Assembly (NCBI GenBank): GCA_017959005.1
Contig: JAGDBO010000002.1
Span: 1-32,543, forward strand
Length of the DNA: 32,543 nt
Origin: Bacteroidales bacterium
GTDB lineage: Bacteria > Bacteroidota > Bacteroidia > Bacteroidales > UBA932
Direction of reading: 5' to 3'
In this document: piece by piece, positions 24,147 through 32,543 of the stretch
Layout: each line of letters begins with the position of its first letter
Position numbering within the stretch: position 1 is the stretch's first letter
Translations under genes and position numbers: made by a program
Notes under the pieces: generated by a model
The model's database searches: none
The model's input: only the letters and a program-made list of their open reading frames with translations
Told to the model about the DNA's origin: nothing

Positions 24147-24220
24147 TATTAATAAACTATTGACGGACAACGTTTTGCATTGCACAAGTCTTTGCAAAGC
24201 CCTGCCGGTGAAATGCACTT

Positions 24221-26365
24221 TTACTTCTCAAATCTCTGGTTCAGAAGCTCCATCATCTTAATAACTGAGAAGGAGATTCTTGTACCAGGACCAAAGATTG
24301 CGGCAGCTCCTGCTTTGTAGAGAGCATCGTAGTCCTGAGCAGGAATAACTCCGCCGGCTACTACTATAATATCCTCTCTGCCAAGCTTCTTAAGTTCATT
24401 GATAATCTGAGGAACCAGAGTCTTGTGACCTGCTGCCAGAGATGATACTCCAACAATGTGAACGTCGTTCTCAACTGCCTGTTTAGCAGCCTCTGCCGGA
24501 GTCTGGAAGAGTGGTCCCATATCTACGTCAAATCCGCAGTCTGCATAACCTGTTGCAACAACCTTGGCTCCGCGGTCGTGACCGTCCTGTCCAAGTTTAG
24601 CAACCATGATACGAGGCTGACGTCCCTCTTTCTTTGCAAACTCTGCAACCATCTTCTTTGCCTTCTCAAACTCGCTGTCTTTCTTAACCTCAGATGAGTA
24701 AACACCTACATTCATACGGATCTTTGCTGTGTATCTTCCAACTACAACCTCGCAAGCGTCTGAAATCTCACCAAGAGAAGCTCTTGCCTTTGCAGCCTCA
24801 ACTGCAAGTTCCAGCAAGTTGCCCTTCTTGGTCTTAACGCACTCGGTGATGGCTGCAAGACACTGTTTAACTTTCTCGTTGTCTCTGTGTTTTCTAAGTT
24901 CCTCCAGACGAGCAACCTGCTGCTGGCGTACCTTAGTGTTGTCAATATCCAGAATCTTGATAGGATCCTCGTGCTCAAGGCGGTACTTGTTAAGACCTAT
25001 GATTGTCTCCTCTCCTGAGTCAATGCGAGCCTGCTTGCGTGCAGCAGCCTCCTCAATTCTCAGTTTAGGAATTCCGGTCTCAATTGCCTTTGCCATACCT
25101 CCGAGTTTCTCAACCTCCTGGATGTGTGCCCAGGCCTTGTGAGCCAACTCGTTAGTAAGACTCTCAATATAGTAGGAGCCTGCCCAAGGGTCAATTGAAC
25201 GGCAAACCTGAGTCTCCTGCTGAATGTAAATCTGAGTATTACGTGCAATACGTGCAGAGAAGTCTGTTGGAAGTGCAATTGCCTCGTCAAGAGCGTTGGT
25301 GTGCAAACTCTGAGTGTGACCCAGTGCCGCTCCCATTGCCTCAATACAGGTTCTTGCAACGTTGTTGAACGGATCCTGCTCTGTAAGAGACCAACCTGAT
25401 GTCTGGCAGTGTGTTCTCAAACTCAAGCTCTTAGGGTTCTTAGGATTGAACTGCTTTACAATCTTTGCCCAAAGCATTCTGGCTGCTCTCATCTTTGCAA
25501 TCTCCATAAAGTGGTTGGTTCCAATTGCCCAGAAGAATGAGAGACGAGGTGCAAACTTGTCCACTTCAATACCTGCCTTGATACCTGTTCTCAGATACTC
25601 CAATCCGTCTGCAAGGGTGTAAGCCATTTCAATATCGTTAGTTGCACCGGCCTCCTGCATATGGTAACCGGAGATGGATATTGAGTTGAACTTAGGCATA
25701 TACTGAGAAGTGTAAGCGAAGATATCTCCAATGATTCTCATTGAGAACTCAGGAGGATAGATGTAAGTGTTACGTACCATGAACTCCTTGAGGATATCGT
25801 TCTGGATTGTTCCGGCCATCTCCTCAAGTTTTACTCCCTGCTCCAAACCTGCTACAATGTAGAAGGCCATAATAGGGAGAACGGCTCCGTTCATAGTCAT
25901 TGAAACTGACATCTTTCCAAGAGGAATCTGGTCAAACAGAATCTTCATATCCTCTACGGAACAGATACTTACACCGGCCTTACCAACATCTCCCACAACT
26001 CTTGGGTTATCTGCGTTGTAACCTCTGTGTGTAGGAAGGTCAAATGCTACGGAAAGTCCTTTCTGTCCTGCAGCAAGGTTTCTTCTGTAGAATGCGTTGG
26101 ACTCCTCTGCAGTGGAGAAACCTGCGTACTGACGTACTGTCCAAGGTTTCTGAACGTACATTGTGCTGTAAGGTCCTCTGAGGAAAGGTGCTACACCTGC
26201 TGCATAATGCAGATGCTCCATTCCTTCAAGGTCCTTTGCGGTATAGTTTGTCTTAACTGCAATCTTCTCAGCGGTATTCCAAAGAACCTCTTTTTTTGTA
26301 CCCTTCTTAGCTGCAACTGCTTTGGTTGCAGGCTTGTATACTAGATCGTTAAATTTTGGACGCAT
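24221..26365 (-). CDS. mutB: Methylmalonyl-CoA mutase large (alpha) subunit
   Basis: The 714-residue adenosylcobalamin enzyme interconverts succinyl-CoA and (R)-methylmalonyl-CoA. The N-terminal TIM-barrel domain includes [44 protein letters not shown] and [20 protein letters not shown]. The C-terminal cobalamin-binding domain has the DGHDRG motif with the lower cobalt ligand His596, then [10 protein letters not shown] and [11 protein letters not shown]. It forms a heterodimer with MutA, encoded 14 bp upstream. A good GGGGAGGAAA precedes the ATG. In Bacteroidales the enzyme serves the succinate-propionate route. Epimerase, decarboxylase and the MeaB chaperone are not in the window. Confidence 0.97.
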   Translation of the reverse strand: MRPKFNDLVYKPATKAVAAKKGTKKEVLWNTAEKIAVKTNYTAKDLEGMEHLHYAAGVAPFLRGPYSTMYVQKPWTVRQYAGFSTAEESNAFYRRNLAAGQKGLSVAFDLPTHRGYNADNPRVVGDVGKAGVSICSVEDMKILFDQIPLGKMSVSMTMNGAVLPIMAFYIVAGLEQGVKLEEMAGTIQNDILKEFMVRNTYIYPPEFSMRIIGDIFAYTSQYMPKFNSISISGYHMQEAGATNDIEMAYTLADGLEYLRTGIKAGIEVDKFAPRLSFFWAIGTNHFMEIAKMRAARMLWAKIVKQFNPKNPKSLSLRTHCQTSGWSLTEQDPFNNVARTCIEAMGAALGHTQSLHTNALDEAIALPTDFSARIARNTQIYIQQETQVCRSIDPWAGSYYIESLTNELAHKAWAHIQEVEKLGGMAKAIETGIPKLRIEEAAARKQARIDSGEETIIGLNKYRLEHEDPIKILDIDNTKVRQQQVARLEELRKHRDNEKVKQCLAAITECVKTKKGNLLELAVEAAKARASLGEISDACEVVVGRYTAKIRMNVGVYSSEVKKDSEFEKAKKMVAEFAKKEGRQPRIMVAKLGQDGHDRGAKVVATGYADCGFDVDMGPLFQTPAEAAKQAVENDVHIVGVSSLAAGHKTLVPQIINELKKLGREDIIVVAGGVIPAQDYDALYKAGAAAIFGPGTRISFSVIKMMELLNQRFEK

Positions 26366-26379
26366 AGTGTTTCCTCCCC

Positions 26380-28233
26380 TTATTTAATGAGTTTCTTTTG
26401 GTAATCCTTAAGTGTCTCAAGCACATTGCTTCTTACACTGATGAAGTTGGTGATTCCCTTTGCAATGAGTTCATCCTTGCAAGCAGGATCTCCCGCTACA
26501 ACTACTATAGCCTTCTTACCAATAATCTTGGCAATCTGCTGAACTTCATTCAAATACTCATCATCTGAAGAGCAAGCAACAACTATGTCTGCCTTAGCCT
26601 TCAAAGCGGCCTTGGCTCCCTCCTCAGGTGAGGAGAATCTGTTGTTGTCAACTACCTGGAATCCTGCCACAGCAAAGAAGTTGCAAGCGAACTGTGCTCT
26701 TGCTCTGCACATTGCAAGGTTTCCGTAAGTTACCATAAATGCCATTGGACGTTTAGGAGCCTTGTCTGTCTTGAATCTCAACTCCTCAAACGCCATAGCG
26801 CCTCTGTAAACCTCAAGAGGACGGCCAACCATTCCGGCCTTCTTCTTAGGAGCGGCCTTTCTGGTAACTATCTTCTTGGTAACATCTTTCTCCACAACCT
26901 CTGTGAAGTTAGGGAACTGGTTGGTTCCCAAGAGAGTATCTCTTCTTGTAGCAATATTGGAATCTCTCTTAACGGAGGTCTCCTTAATAGAGTCCTGAAT
27001 CTTCTCTTTCTTGAATGCCTCAATGTATCCGCCCTCTTTCTCAATTGAGTTGAACAGATCCCAAGAGATCTTTGCCACTGCATCTGTCAGTTCCTCAATG
27101 TAATAGGAACCTGCTGCAGGGTCTACAACCTTGTTAAAGTGAGACTCGTCCAAAAGCAGACTCTGAACGTTTCTTGCTATTCTGTTTGAGAACTCGCCCG
27201 GTTTTCTGAACGGATGGTCAAACGGAAGAACTTCCATAGAGTCTACTCCGCCAACTGCACCGCTCATTGCCTCAGTGGTATCTCTAAGCATGTTTACGTA
27301 AGGGTCGTAAACTGTTTGGTTCCAAGCACTTGTAACTGCATGTACTTTAATCTTGCAACTCTCGTCTTTCTTTGCTCCGTAGGCCTTAACTATGTTTGCC
27401 CAAAGGAGTCTCTCTGCACGGAACTTTGCAATCTCCATAAAGTAGTTGCCGCTGATAGATACTGTGAATTTGATTCTCTTTGCAGCCTCATCTACCTTTA
27501 CGCCTGCCTCTTTAAGCAGATTCAGATACTCGCTACCCATATTCATTCCGTATGCAAGTTCCTGAGTGATAGTGCTTCCTGCATCATTGAATGCGTAAGA
27601 ATAAACTCCCACAACTGTAATGTGAGGGAAGGACTCAACCATCTCAATTGCTTTAACCAGAAGTTTTTTAGCCTCTGCCTTGATATACATTCCGGTTGCA
27701 TTCAGTGCTTTGAGAGGGTCATAGTCAAATGATGCCCTAACCTGTGAAGCCTTAACTTTCTGCTCGTTTACATAGGCAATAAAGTTCTTCAAAAGGTTGA
27801 GATCTTTGCATCCTTTGAAGTTTACCTCAACAGCGCTCAGTGTGATATCTTTGAGCAACGCTTTGAGGTCTCCCTTCATAACTTTCTCTGTCTCAGTAAG
27901 ATCAAATCCTACTGCGGTAACGCCCTTCATCATTCCGTCAAGTGCAAGAGCGTTAGCCTTCTTAAAGTCATTCTTTACAAGATAATCCTGTCTGATGAGC
28001 CAGGTATTGTTATCCTTAGTGCCTCTTATAAATGGAAACTCTCCCGCCTTTCCACCAACATTCTTAAGTCCCTTAAGATTTTCATCTCGGTAGTACGGCT
28101 GTACGGAGAATCCTTCCATGGTTCTCCATACCAGTTTTTTTTGATAATCGGCACCCTTCAAATCTTTAACAATAGCCTCTTCCCAGACCTCTGTGGGCAC
28201 GGGAGGAAACTCAGTAAATAATTTCTCTGCCAT
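26380..28233 (-). CDS. mutA: Methylmalonyl-CoA mutase small (beta) subunit
   Basis: The 617-residue beta subunit shares the fold of MutB (for example [19 protein letters not shown] and [20 protein letters not shown]). It lacks the DGHDRG cobalamin motif, as usual, because it has a structural rather than catalytic role. The frame is open 19 codons further up, to 28290, but the extra residues (starting MIDETELI) have no family match and ATG 28233 ([11 protein letters not shown]) is the typical start. A -7-like TATATTTG at 28295-28302 gives a leader of about 55 nt. The gene is divergent from rpsU and is followed 14 bp later by mutB, with which it forms one operon. Confidence 0.96.
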   Translation of the reverse strand: MAEKLFTEFPPVPTEVWEEAIVKDLKGADYQKKLVWRTMEGFSVQPYYRDENLKGLKNVGGKAGEFPFIRGTKDNNTWLIRQDYLVKNDFKKANALALDGMMKGVTAVGFDLTETEKVMKGDLKALLKDITLSAVEVNFKGCKDLNLLKNFIAYVNEQKVKASQVRASFDYDPLKALNATGMYIKAEAKKLLVKAIEMVESFPHITVVGVYSYAFNDAGSTITQELAYGMNMGSEYLNLLKEAGVKVDEAAKRIKFTVSISGNYFMEIAKFRAERLLWANIVKAYGAKKDESCKIKVHAVTSAWNQTVYDPYVNMLRDTTEAMSGAVGGVDSMEVLPFDHPFRKPGEFSNRIARNVQSLLLDESHFNKVVDPAAGSYYIEELTDAVAKISWDLFNSIEKEGGYIEAFKKEKIQDSIKETSVKRDSNIATRRDTLLGTNQFPNFTEVVEKDVTKKIVTRKAAPKKKAGMVGRPLEVYRGAMAFEELRFKTDKAPKRPMAFMVTYGNLAMCRARAQFACNFFAVAGFQVVDNNRFSSPEEGAKAALKAKADIVVACSSDDEYLNEVQQIAKIIGKKAIVVVAGDPACKDELIAKGITNFISVRSNVLETLKDYQKKLIK

Positions 28234-28294
28234 GTTATTTAACTGTATTTGATAGGTGTTATTAATAATTAATTCTGTTTCATCAATCAATTAA

Positions 28295-28302
28295 CAAATA
28301 TA
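28295..28302 (-). promoter_or_regulatory. Candidate -7 element of mutA-mutB
   Basis: TATATTTG on the minus strand matches TAnnTTTG, 61 bp before the preferred mutA ATG. No TTTG sits at 19-21 bp upstream. If it is the promoter, the transcript would begin too late to include the longer N-terminus, which supports the start at 28233. Confidence 0.45.
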
Positions 28303-28348
28303 ACAAAATATCCTCATTTTTCCCATTAACTATAAGTTTTAGAAAAAA

Positions 28349-28379
28349 TTTGGCAGTTCTCATTTTTTGCATATCTTTG
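28349..28379 (+). promoter_or_regulatory. Bacteroidota sigma-70 promoter of rpsU
   Basis: TTTG (28349-28352), a 19-bp spacer and TATCTTTG (28372-28379) are a full match to the -33/-7 consensus. It lies 34 bp before the rpsU ATG and points away from mutA, giving a short leader that carries the strong Shine-Dalgarno. Confidence 0.9.
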
Positions 28380-28395
28380 CACCCCGCAAAAGAAA

Positions 28396-28404
28396 AAGGA
28401 GGTG
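28396..28404 (+). promoter_or_regulatory. Extended Shine-Dalgarno of rpsU
   Basis: AAGGAGGTG is complementary over nine bases to the anti-Shine-Dalgarno end of 16S rRNA and starts 18 bp before the ATG at 28414 (11 bases from GGAGG to the ATG). Most Bacteroidota genes do not rely on such sites, so a perfect one on the S21 gene stands out (see findings). Confidence 0.85.
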
Positions 28405-28413
28405 GTATAACAA

Positions 28414-28605
28414 ATGATTATAGTTCCTATCAAGGACGGCGAGAACATAGAGAGAGCATTAAAGAAGTTTAAGAGAAAGTTCGAGAAGACTGGCGTCATC
28501 CGCGAGCTCAGAGGTCGTAAGACTTTTGAGAAGCCTTCCGTTAAGAAGCGCGCTCAGCTTATGAAAGCTATCTATGTAAAGCACCTTCAGACAGTAGAGG
28601 AGTAA
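28414..28605 (+). CDS. rpsU: 30S ribosomal protein bS21
   Basis: This 63-residue basic protein starts MIIVPIKDGENIERALKKFK and contains the family core KKFKRKFEKTGVIRELRGRK, with Phe-rich and Lys/Arg-rich helices. It binds the 30S platform near the 3' end of 16S rRNA. The C-terminal helix carries Tyr54 (KAIYVKH), the position I recall as contacting the anti-Shine-Dalgarno end of 16S rRNA in Bacteroidia. It is a single-gene unit with a canonical promoter, a nine-base Shine-Dalgarno and a hairpin terminator. It is divergent from mutA. Confidence 0.97.
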   Translation: MIIVPIKDGENIERALKKFKRKFEKTGVIRELRGRKTFEKPSVKKRAQLMKAIYVKHLQTVEE

Positions 28606-28630
28606 TTATCCCAATTACTCACAAAATAGA

Positions 28631-28661
28631 AGCAGAGAATGGAATCCATCCTCTGCTTTTC
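28631..28661 (+). terminator. Rho-independent terminator of rpsU
   Basis: A 12-position stem (AGCAGAG-A-ATGG paired with CCAT-C-CTCTGCT, one mismatch) with a 3-base loop spans 28631-28657 and is followed by TTTTCTTTTTC. It lies 26 bp past the rpsU stop. The convergent MG2-protein gene ends at 28667, so the hairpin may serve leftward transcripts as well, though its minus-strand flank (TCTATTTTG) is weaker. Confidence 0.9.
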
Positions 28662-28666
28662 TTTTT

Positions 28667-31234
28667 CTACTTGAGGTTAAAGCGTTTGGAGACAAAGTCT
28701 CCGTTGGATGTCACTCCCTCCAGGGTTATGGTGTAGCCGCTCAGAAGGTCTGAAGAGTTGAAGCGGAATTTTACGGTTCCCTTTTCATCTGCCGTTACAG
28801 CAGGATTCCAATAAAGGGTGGAACGTCTGTCCTGGCCTTTAGGTACAATATCCTTTCCTTCTACCTCATATTTAGGGGAATAAAAATGTTTAGGTCTCTG
28901 CCAGCCCAACGGACGGCCGTATGTTACATGCCAAAGTGTACGCTCTATAGGTTTTGTCTTTATGAGTACAACACTAGGGAAAGAGTTGTTGCCGTATCCA
29001 ACACCACCGGAGGCAATAAACGGAGCACCCTCCATACCCCTCAGATAAACAACCGTTTCTACATCTTCTACCATAAGTGATTCAACTTGCCACCAGTCTT
29101 CTGCAACTACTCTTATACCATCTATAAAAACAACAATAGGAACCCAAGAAACAGATAGGTTCATACCGCCGGCTGAGGCAGTTACATGACATAACAACCT
29201 ATTTACATAAACACCTTGCTCATTATACAATTCTTGTCTAATTCCAGGGCAAGTCATGGCTATATAACTAACCATATCAAAATTATTATACGCCTCCAGT
29301 TTTTTGCCTTCACGTATCTGGTCTGCACGGAATTCCCAATTAGGGAAAGGGGAGATACCGTGAATACTCCTCTTTTTCCCGTATACGGTTATAGCGTTCA
29401 ACTGATAGGAGAGTTCTCCATCTGTATTGTAGTAATTCTTGGTAACAATTTCCTCAACCTTAGGAGAATAGAAAACCTTCTCCTTGTTATGAATGAATTT
29501 GGTAAAAGGAGCATAAGAATCTTCATAGACAATAGGTCTCAGATTTCCTTTTCCGCTGCTCTTGGCTGCTTTAACAATGAAGGTGGTACTGTCCGGAAAG
29601 TCTATGTCTTTTAGTTCAAAATAACCATCAGGATTTACTTTTCCCAAAGCGGCAAAGTTTATTTTAGGGGCGACAAAGGCTACAACAGACTCCTTTTTCT
29701 TCTTCAAAAAACCTTTCTGAACCTGTCCGGCCAAAGACTGCATATATTCCCTCCCGTATTTGGGCATAGGGAAGTTGCCGGAAAGAATGGCAGGAAGGTC
29801 ATAATACTCCCAGCCCTGAGTCATAAGCATAAGATCCAACGCCTCAACCCTCTTTTCTTTGTCTATGGTATCTGAGAAATAACGCTGTGGATTCTCTACG
29901 TGTCCGCGGATCTCTGAAGAGAGAAGCATATATGACAATATATTGTCATTCAGGTTGTTGGCCGGAGAGAGCAAATCATCCGTTACAGAGACTGAGAAAT
30001 CTCCGTCTACCTTTTCTCCCAAATCTAAAGTCACCTCTATGTTCTCTCTCTTTCCAAAGTCTTTTCCTTTTGGAGTCATCTTTGGATTGAGTGTTTTCTC
30101 CGGAAAGACAAAGAAAGGCCGTTTAGCGTAAATGATTCCTGATGAGGTACATAGGATGGCGTTGTTGATGCCTGTTGGCATTCCCTTAACGGGAAGATTG
30201 AACTTTATGTTTGCTTTAACAGGGCTCTCATAATAAATCTCATCTCCGCTGCAGAGAACAAACTTTAAATCATCATTGTTTATTCCGGAGAAATGTACCT
30301 CCGCCTGAAGCATCTCTGTTCCCGTTTTCAAAGAAATGATTGCTCCAACGCTCTCAACCTTAGGCAGATTCACCTTGGTTGGTATTCCTCTTACATCTTC
30401 TATCTTTGCGTAATACTTCTCATTTGCATCATTGGGTCTCAAGTAGAAACTTCCGAATCCGTACTCATCAGTAGTGAATGATGCAACCTGGATATCATTG
30501 TGATTGAAGACTTTGCCATCTGCCTGCTGTCCCAGCCCCTGCTCGTTTATAACCTTCACTCCCACACGGCAGTTTGTTCCAAGAAGCAGACGGCCGCTCT
30601 CCGGAAGGAAGGAACAGTCTATTGTCTGAACTCTCCTAATCTTGTGATACGGGTTCTCTACACCCAGATCTTCATAGTGGAAGTCATCACGCATCTTCTT
30701 CTTTTCCAGTTCCTTTACGTAATTATCTTTAATAGGATTGATTATGGATAACTCCTTCTTGAAGACAAACTCAGCATCTTTGTTGAGCATCCAATAGGTA
30801 AAAGCTCTTATTGTGGCATATCCCGTACTTACGTCATCCGGTACCGGTATAAAACCTTCCAAAACATTATTCCTTTTCTTAACCTTTATCCTCTGAATGA
30901 CGTATGACATCTCAACCGGTCTGTTAGAAGAAACATCTTTTGCAACCGTAGTTCCAACAAGTTCTACATATACAAATCTGCTTTCCGCGTACTCGGAGAG
31001 CAGAGATTTATTGGCAACATAACATTTGAACCAGATGGTATCTCCTATTGCATAAACATCCTTATCCGTATGCAGATAAACCTTCTCCGGAGATAGGTAC
31101 TTTAAAAAGGCCTCATACCTTTCTCCAAGTGTCTTTGGTATGCTAACGCTATCTTGAGCAACGCAAAAGAGGGAGCTAGAAAAGAGAAAGCAACATATAA
31201 AAACAATCCTACGTAGTCTTATAACAACTCTCAT
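28667..31234 (-). CDS. Large exported protein with MG2-like domain and TonB-receptor-plug-like domain, no barrel
   Basis: The protein of 855 residues starts with a basic, hydrophobic signal peptide ending near CVAQ. Next is an alpha-2-macroglobulin MG2-like stretch (PEKVYLHTDKDVYAIGDTIW, about 49-68) and further beta-rich repeats. A carboxypeptidase-regulatory-like segment lies near 500-560, a receptor-plug-like domain at about 650-770 (VPIVVFIDGIRV, VETVVYLRGMEGAP), and a C-terminal beta domain (TLYWNPAVTADEKGTVKFRF). No 22-strand outer-membrane barrel follows the plug, so it is not a TonB receptor itself. Such barrel-less MG2/plug proteins are widespread in Bacteroidota and their role is unknown. 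The frame starts at a GTG at 31240, but ATG 31234 is preferred. It is the third gene of a leftward cassette. Confidence 0.8.
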   Translation of the reverse strand: MRVVIRLRRIVFICCFLFSSSLFCVAQDSVSIPKTLGERYEAFLKYLSPEKVYLHTDKDVYAIGDTIWFKCYVANKSLLSEYAESRFVYVELVGTTVAKDVSSNRPVEMSYVIQRIKVKKRNNVLEGFIPVPDDVSTGYATIRAFTYWMLNKDAEFVFKKELSIINPIKDNYVKELEKKKMRDDFHYEDLGVENPYHKIRRVQTIDCSFLPESGRLLLGTNCRVGVKVINEQGLGQQADGKVFNHNDIQVASFTTDEYGFGSFYLRPNDANEKYYAKIEDVRGIPTKVNLPKVESVGAIISLKTGTEMLQAEVHFSGINNDDLKFVLCSGDEIYYESPVKANIKFNLPVKGMPTGINNAILCTSSGIIYAKRPFFVFPEKTLNPKMTPKGKDFGKRENIEVTLDLGEKVDGDFSVSVTDDLLSPANNLNDNILSYMLLSSEIRGHVENPQRYFSDTIDKEKRVEALDLMLMTQGWEYYDLPAILSGNFPMPKYGREYMQSLAGQVQKGFLKKKKESVVAFVAPKINFAALGKVNPDGYFELKDIDFPDSTTFIVKAAKSSGKGNLRPIVYEDSYAPFTKFIHNKEKVFYSPKVEEIVTKNYYNTDGELSYQLNAITVYGKKRSIHGISPFPNWEFRADQIREGKKLEAYNNFDMVSYIAMTCPGIRQELYNEQGVYVNRLLCHVTASAGGMNLSVSWVPIVVFIDGIRVVAEDWWQVESLMVEDVETVVYLRGMEGAPFIASGGVGYGNNSFPSVVLIKTKPIERTLWHVTYGRPLGWQRPKHFYSPKYEVEGKDIVPKGQDRRSTLYWNPAVTADEKGTVKFRFNSSDLLSGYTITLEGVTSNGDFVSKRFNLK

Positions 31235-31251
31235 GATCACAGTGGTTTACT

Positions 31252-31782
31252 CTAATAATCCCTGCTATCCGGATTATACCTAGGTGACACATATTTACCG
31301 TAGTTCCTTGGAGCGTTGGAGTTATAAGTAGTCAATACGTAATACTTACATAGAAGAGGTACGGTAATTACGCAAGGAACAGGAACTTCGTCAGAATAAG
31401 CAGGTGTCATATATTTCTTTCTTGCATAATTCTTAGAGAGACTTAAAACTTTTTTATCAAGGCTCTTATAACCAGAAGACTTTACAACCGAAGCCTTTTT
31501 TAGAGAACCATCTGAGTCAAATTCAAATTTGATGGACATCTCATAGTATGTAATCTCCGGTTCTTTTGATTTAGGCTTACTTCCAAAATAGAAGGCATCA
31601 CCGGAGTAAAAGTAATTATAAATAGCAACTGAGAAATCTTTACCCTTAAACTGAGGCTCTTTAAAGTTCTTAAAAACAATAGTATTAACAGAGGAGTCCG
31701 CCGGAACGGTTTCCTGAGAATAACAAACACAAGAACCTCCAAGAGACAAAAACAGCGTTACGAGTAAAACCCTCTTTTTCAT
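31252..31782 (-). CDS. Exported protein with divergent TonB C-terminal-like domain
   Basis: This is a 176-residue protein with a signal peptide (1 to about 23, ending CYSQ). A short variable region follows, then a domain resembling the TonB C-terminal fold (about 80-150): MSIKFEFDSDGSLKKASVVK, GYKSLDKKVLSL and VPVPCVITVPL correspond to the usual D-G-x-V-x-x-V, hydrophobic helix and P-V-x-V-P-V elements. It ends in a Tyr/Asn/Ser/Pro-rich tail. There is no membrane helix apart from the signal and no Pro-rich spacer, so it is a soluble periplasmic or surface protein, not an energy transducer. It sits 13 bp after the Cys-rich gene and 17 bp before the preferred start of the MG2/plug gene. Confidence 0.7.
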   Translation of the reverse strand: MKKRVLLVTLFLSLGGSCVCYSQETVPADSSVNTIVFKNFKEPQFKGKDFSVAIYNYFYSGDAFYFGSKPKSKEPEITYYEMSIKFEFDSDGSLKKASVVKSSGYKSLDKKVLSLSKNYARKKYMTPAYSDEVPVPCVITVPLLCKYYVLTTYNSNAPRNYGKYVSPRYNPDSRDY

Positions 31783-31795
31783 TTAAAATGCTTTT

Positions 31796-32543
31796 TTAAA
31801 TACCTTCAAATACAGCCAAAATTGTTCTATCCTGATTCATATCAAGTAGGAGAGTAGGAAGTTGTGAAATAAGAAAACCCTCTTCATACCATCCGGAAAA
31901 ACTGTATCCTGAATAAGGATAGGCTGTTAAAGTAACGGATTCATTAAAGAAGTAATAAGATCTGTCAGGATTCCTAGTGACGTAACCCCCATTAACGTTA
32001 TTAACATTCAATGTGATAAAATAGCGGTTCGGATCTCCGGTACCTGTAGAATCTGCACCTCCACCACACTGTCCGTTGCAGCCATAAACTCCACAATAAG
32101 GACAACGATCTCCGGATGGGTTTTGACACATACATTGATTACCGTATCTATTAGGATAGTTACATATAGGGCAAAAACACTGACAGTTTGTTACAGGATT
32201 AAAACAATAAGGACATGTATCAGAGACCATCGAACCAAAATTAACATTACAAACTGCGCAAACAAAACTATCGCCAATTTGTGCTATAGCACCGCCACAA
32301 ATAGGACATTGCAGATCTTCTCCAACACCACCTCCTCCTCCGCCTTTTGTAAGAAGTGCTCTTGATGACATAAGTTGTATTCCGCTGTATAATAAGTCCT
32401 TTCCAGTTGAATCAACTTTCTGAACCTTACATCCGTTTGTTAAGGCGTTCTCTACGAATCTGCCATTTTTAAAGATTTTGGAAGTTGTATATGTTCCATC
32501 TTCCTTGCTAAAAATCTGATAACCGCTAAAGGATGATTTATTA
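31796..32543 (-). CDS. Partial Cys-rich protein with zinc-ribbon-like pairs and an InlB-like repeat
   Basis: The reverse frame is open from the stop at 31796 to the window edge, so about 248 C-terminal residues are visible and the N-terminus is missing. An ATG at 32371 inside it is not the start. Visible parts, in order, are a beta-rich segment (for example SGYQIFSKEDGTYTTSKIFK), a poly-Gly stretch, and about 80 residues holding 16 cysteines, mostly as C-x-x-C pairs (CPIC, CAVC, CPYC, CPIC, CPYC) that look like zinc ribbons or knuckles. A final domain (GYSFSGWYEEG, ILAVFEG) resembles the divergent InlB B-repeat. It is the first visible gene of the leftward cassette. No catalytic motif was recognised. 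Confidence 0.7.
   Translation of the reverse strand, partial: NKSSFSGYQIFSKEDGTYTTSKIFKNGRFVENALTNGCKVQKVDSTGKDLLYSGIQLMSSRALLTKGGGGGGVGEDLQCPICGGAIAQIGDSFVCAVCNVNFGSMVSDTCPYCFNPVTNCQCFCPICNYPNRYGNQCMCQNPSGDRCPYCGVYGCNGQCGGGADSTGTGDPNRYFITLNVNNVNGGYVTRNPDRSYYFFNESVTLTAYPYSGYSFSGWYEEGFLISQLPTLLLDMNQDRTILAVFEGI

Noticed and set aside
24165-24220. Possible cobalamin riboswitch near mutB, suggested by short GC-rich words and the palindrome CTTTGCAAAG at 24190-24199
   Set aside because: It lies downstream, not upstream, of the mutAB operon and lacks a recognisable B12-box; only a short palindrome remains.
1-32543. tRNA, rRNA, CRISPR array, transposase, integrase or phage genes
   Set aside because: Intergenic gaps were read on both strands; none has a tRNA-like cloverleaf, regular repeat-spacer pattern or mobile-element protein. 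A dedicated search could still find a small RNA.

Overview
The window looks like chromosome from an anaerobic member of the Bacteroidales (Bacteroidota). Several promoters fit the Bacteroidota pattern of a TTTG at -33, a 19-bp spacer and TAnnTTTG at -7. The genes include a 63-residue S21 protein, a DUF2795-type acidic protein, a two-subunit methylmalonyl-CoA mutase, a split 5'-nucleotidase, a ferredoxin-fused [FeFe] hydrogenase and a large MG2/receptor-plug protein. Genus cannot be read from the sequence. A futalosine hydrolase gene suggests the futalosine route to menaquinone.

Layout, left to right. (1) 1-279: start of a leftward exported protein, cut by the edge. (2) 280-1282: AT-rich stretch with an orphan TonB-C-terminal-like gene, bounded by a 24-bp direct repeat that duplicates the 3' end of the next gene. 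(3) 1283-4162, leftward: folE, mqnB, a MacB/LolD-type ATPase, a PduO-type cobalamin adenosyltransferase and a DUF2795-type protein, closed by a strong hairpin terminator. (4) 4239-6456, rightward: an OmpR-type response regulator and its histidine kinase, ending tail to tail on the next operon. (5) 6453-12494, leftward: an acidic protein, rsmI, a ComEA-like protein, a NatA/NatB-like ABC exporter and a 5'-nucleotidase split into two secreted proteins. (6) 12534-13130, rightward: thymidine kinase. (7) 13136-20513, leftward: parE, a PlsC-like acyltransferase, TolC, an HlyD-type adaptor and two ABC-2 permeases, behind one canonical promoter. (8) 20597-24025, leftward: [FeFe] hydrogenase with its own promoter, a small DUF486-like membrane protein and a secreted esterase. 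(9) 24221-28233, leftward: mutA-mutB. (10) 28414-28605, rightward: rpsU with a canonical promoter, an unusually strong Shine-Dalgarno and a terminator. (11) 28667-32543, leftward: a cassette of unknown function with a Cys-rich protein ending in an InlB-like repeat (cut by the edge), a TonB-C-terminal-like protein and an 855-residue MG2/plug protein.

How the genes fit together. The cobalamin adenosyltransferase makes the cofactor needed by methylmalonyl-CoA mutase, a step of the succinate/propionate pathway. Hydrogenase, menaquinone synthesis and MutAB all fit a fermenter with a short anaerobic respiratory chain. No tRNA, rRNA, CRISPR array, transposase or integrase gene was seen. The least explained parts are the three-gene cassette at the right edge and the repeat-bounded segment near the left edge.
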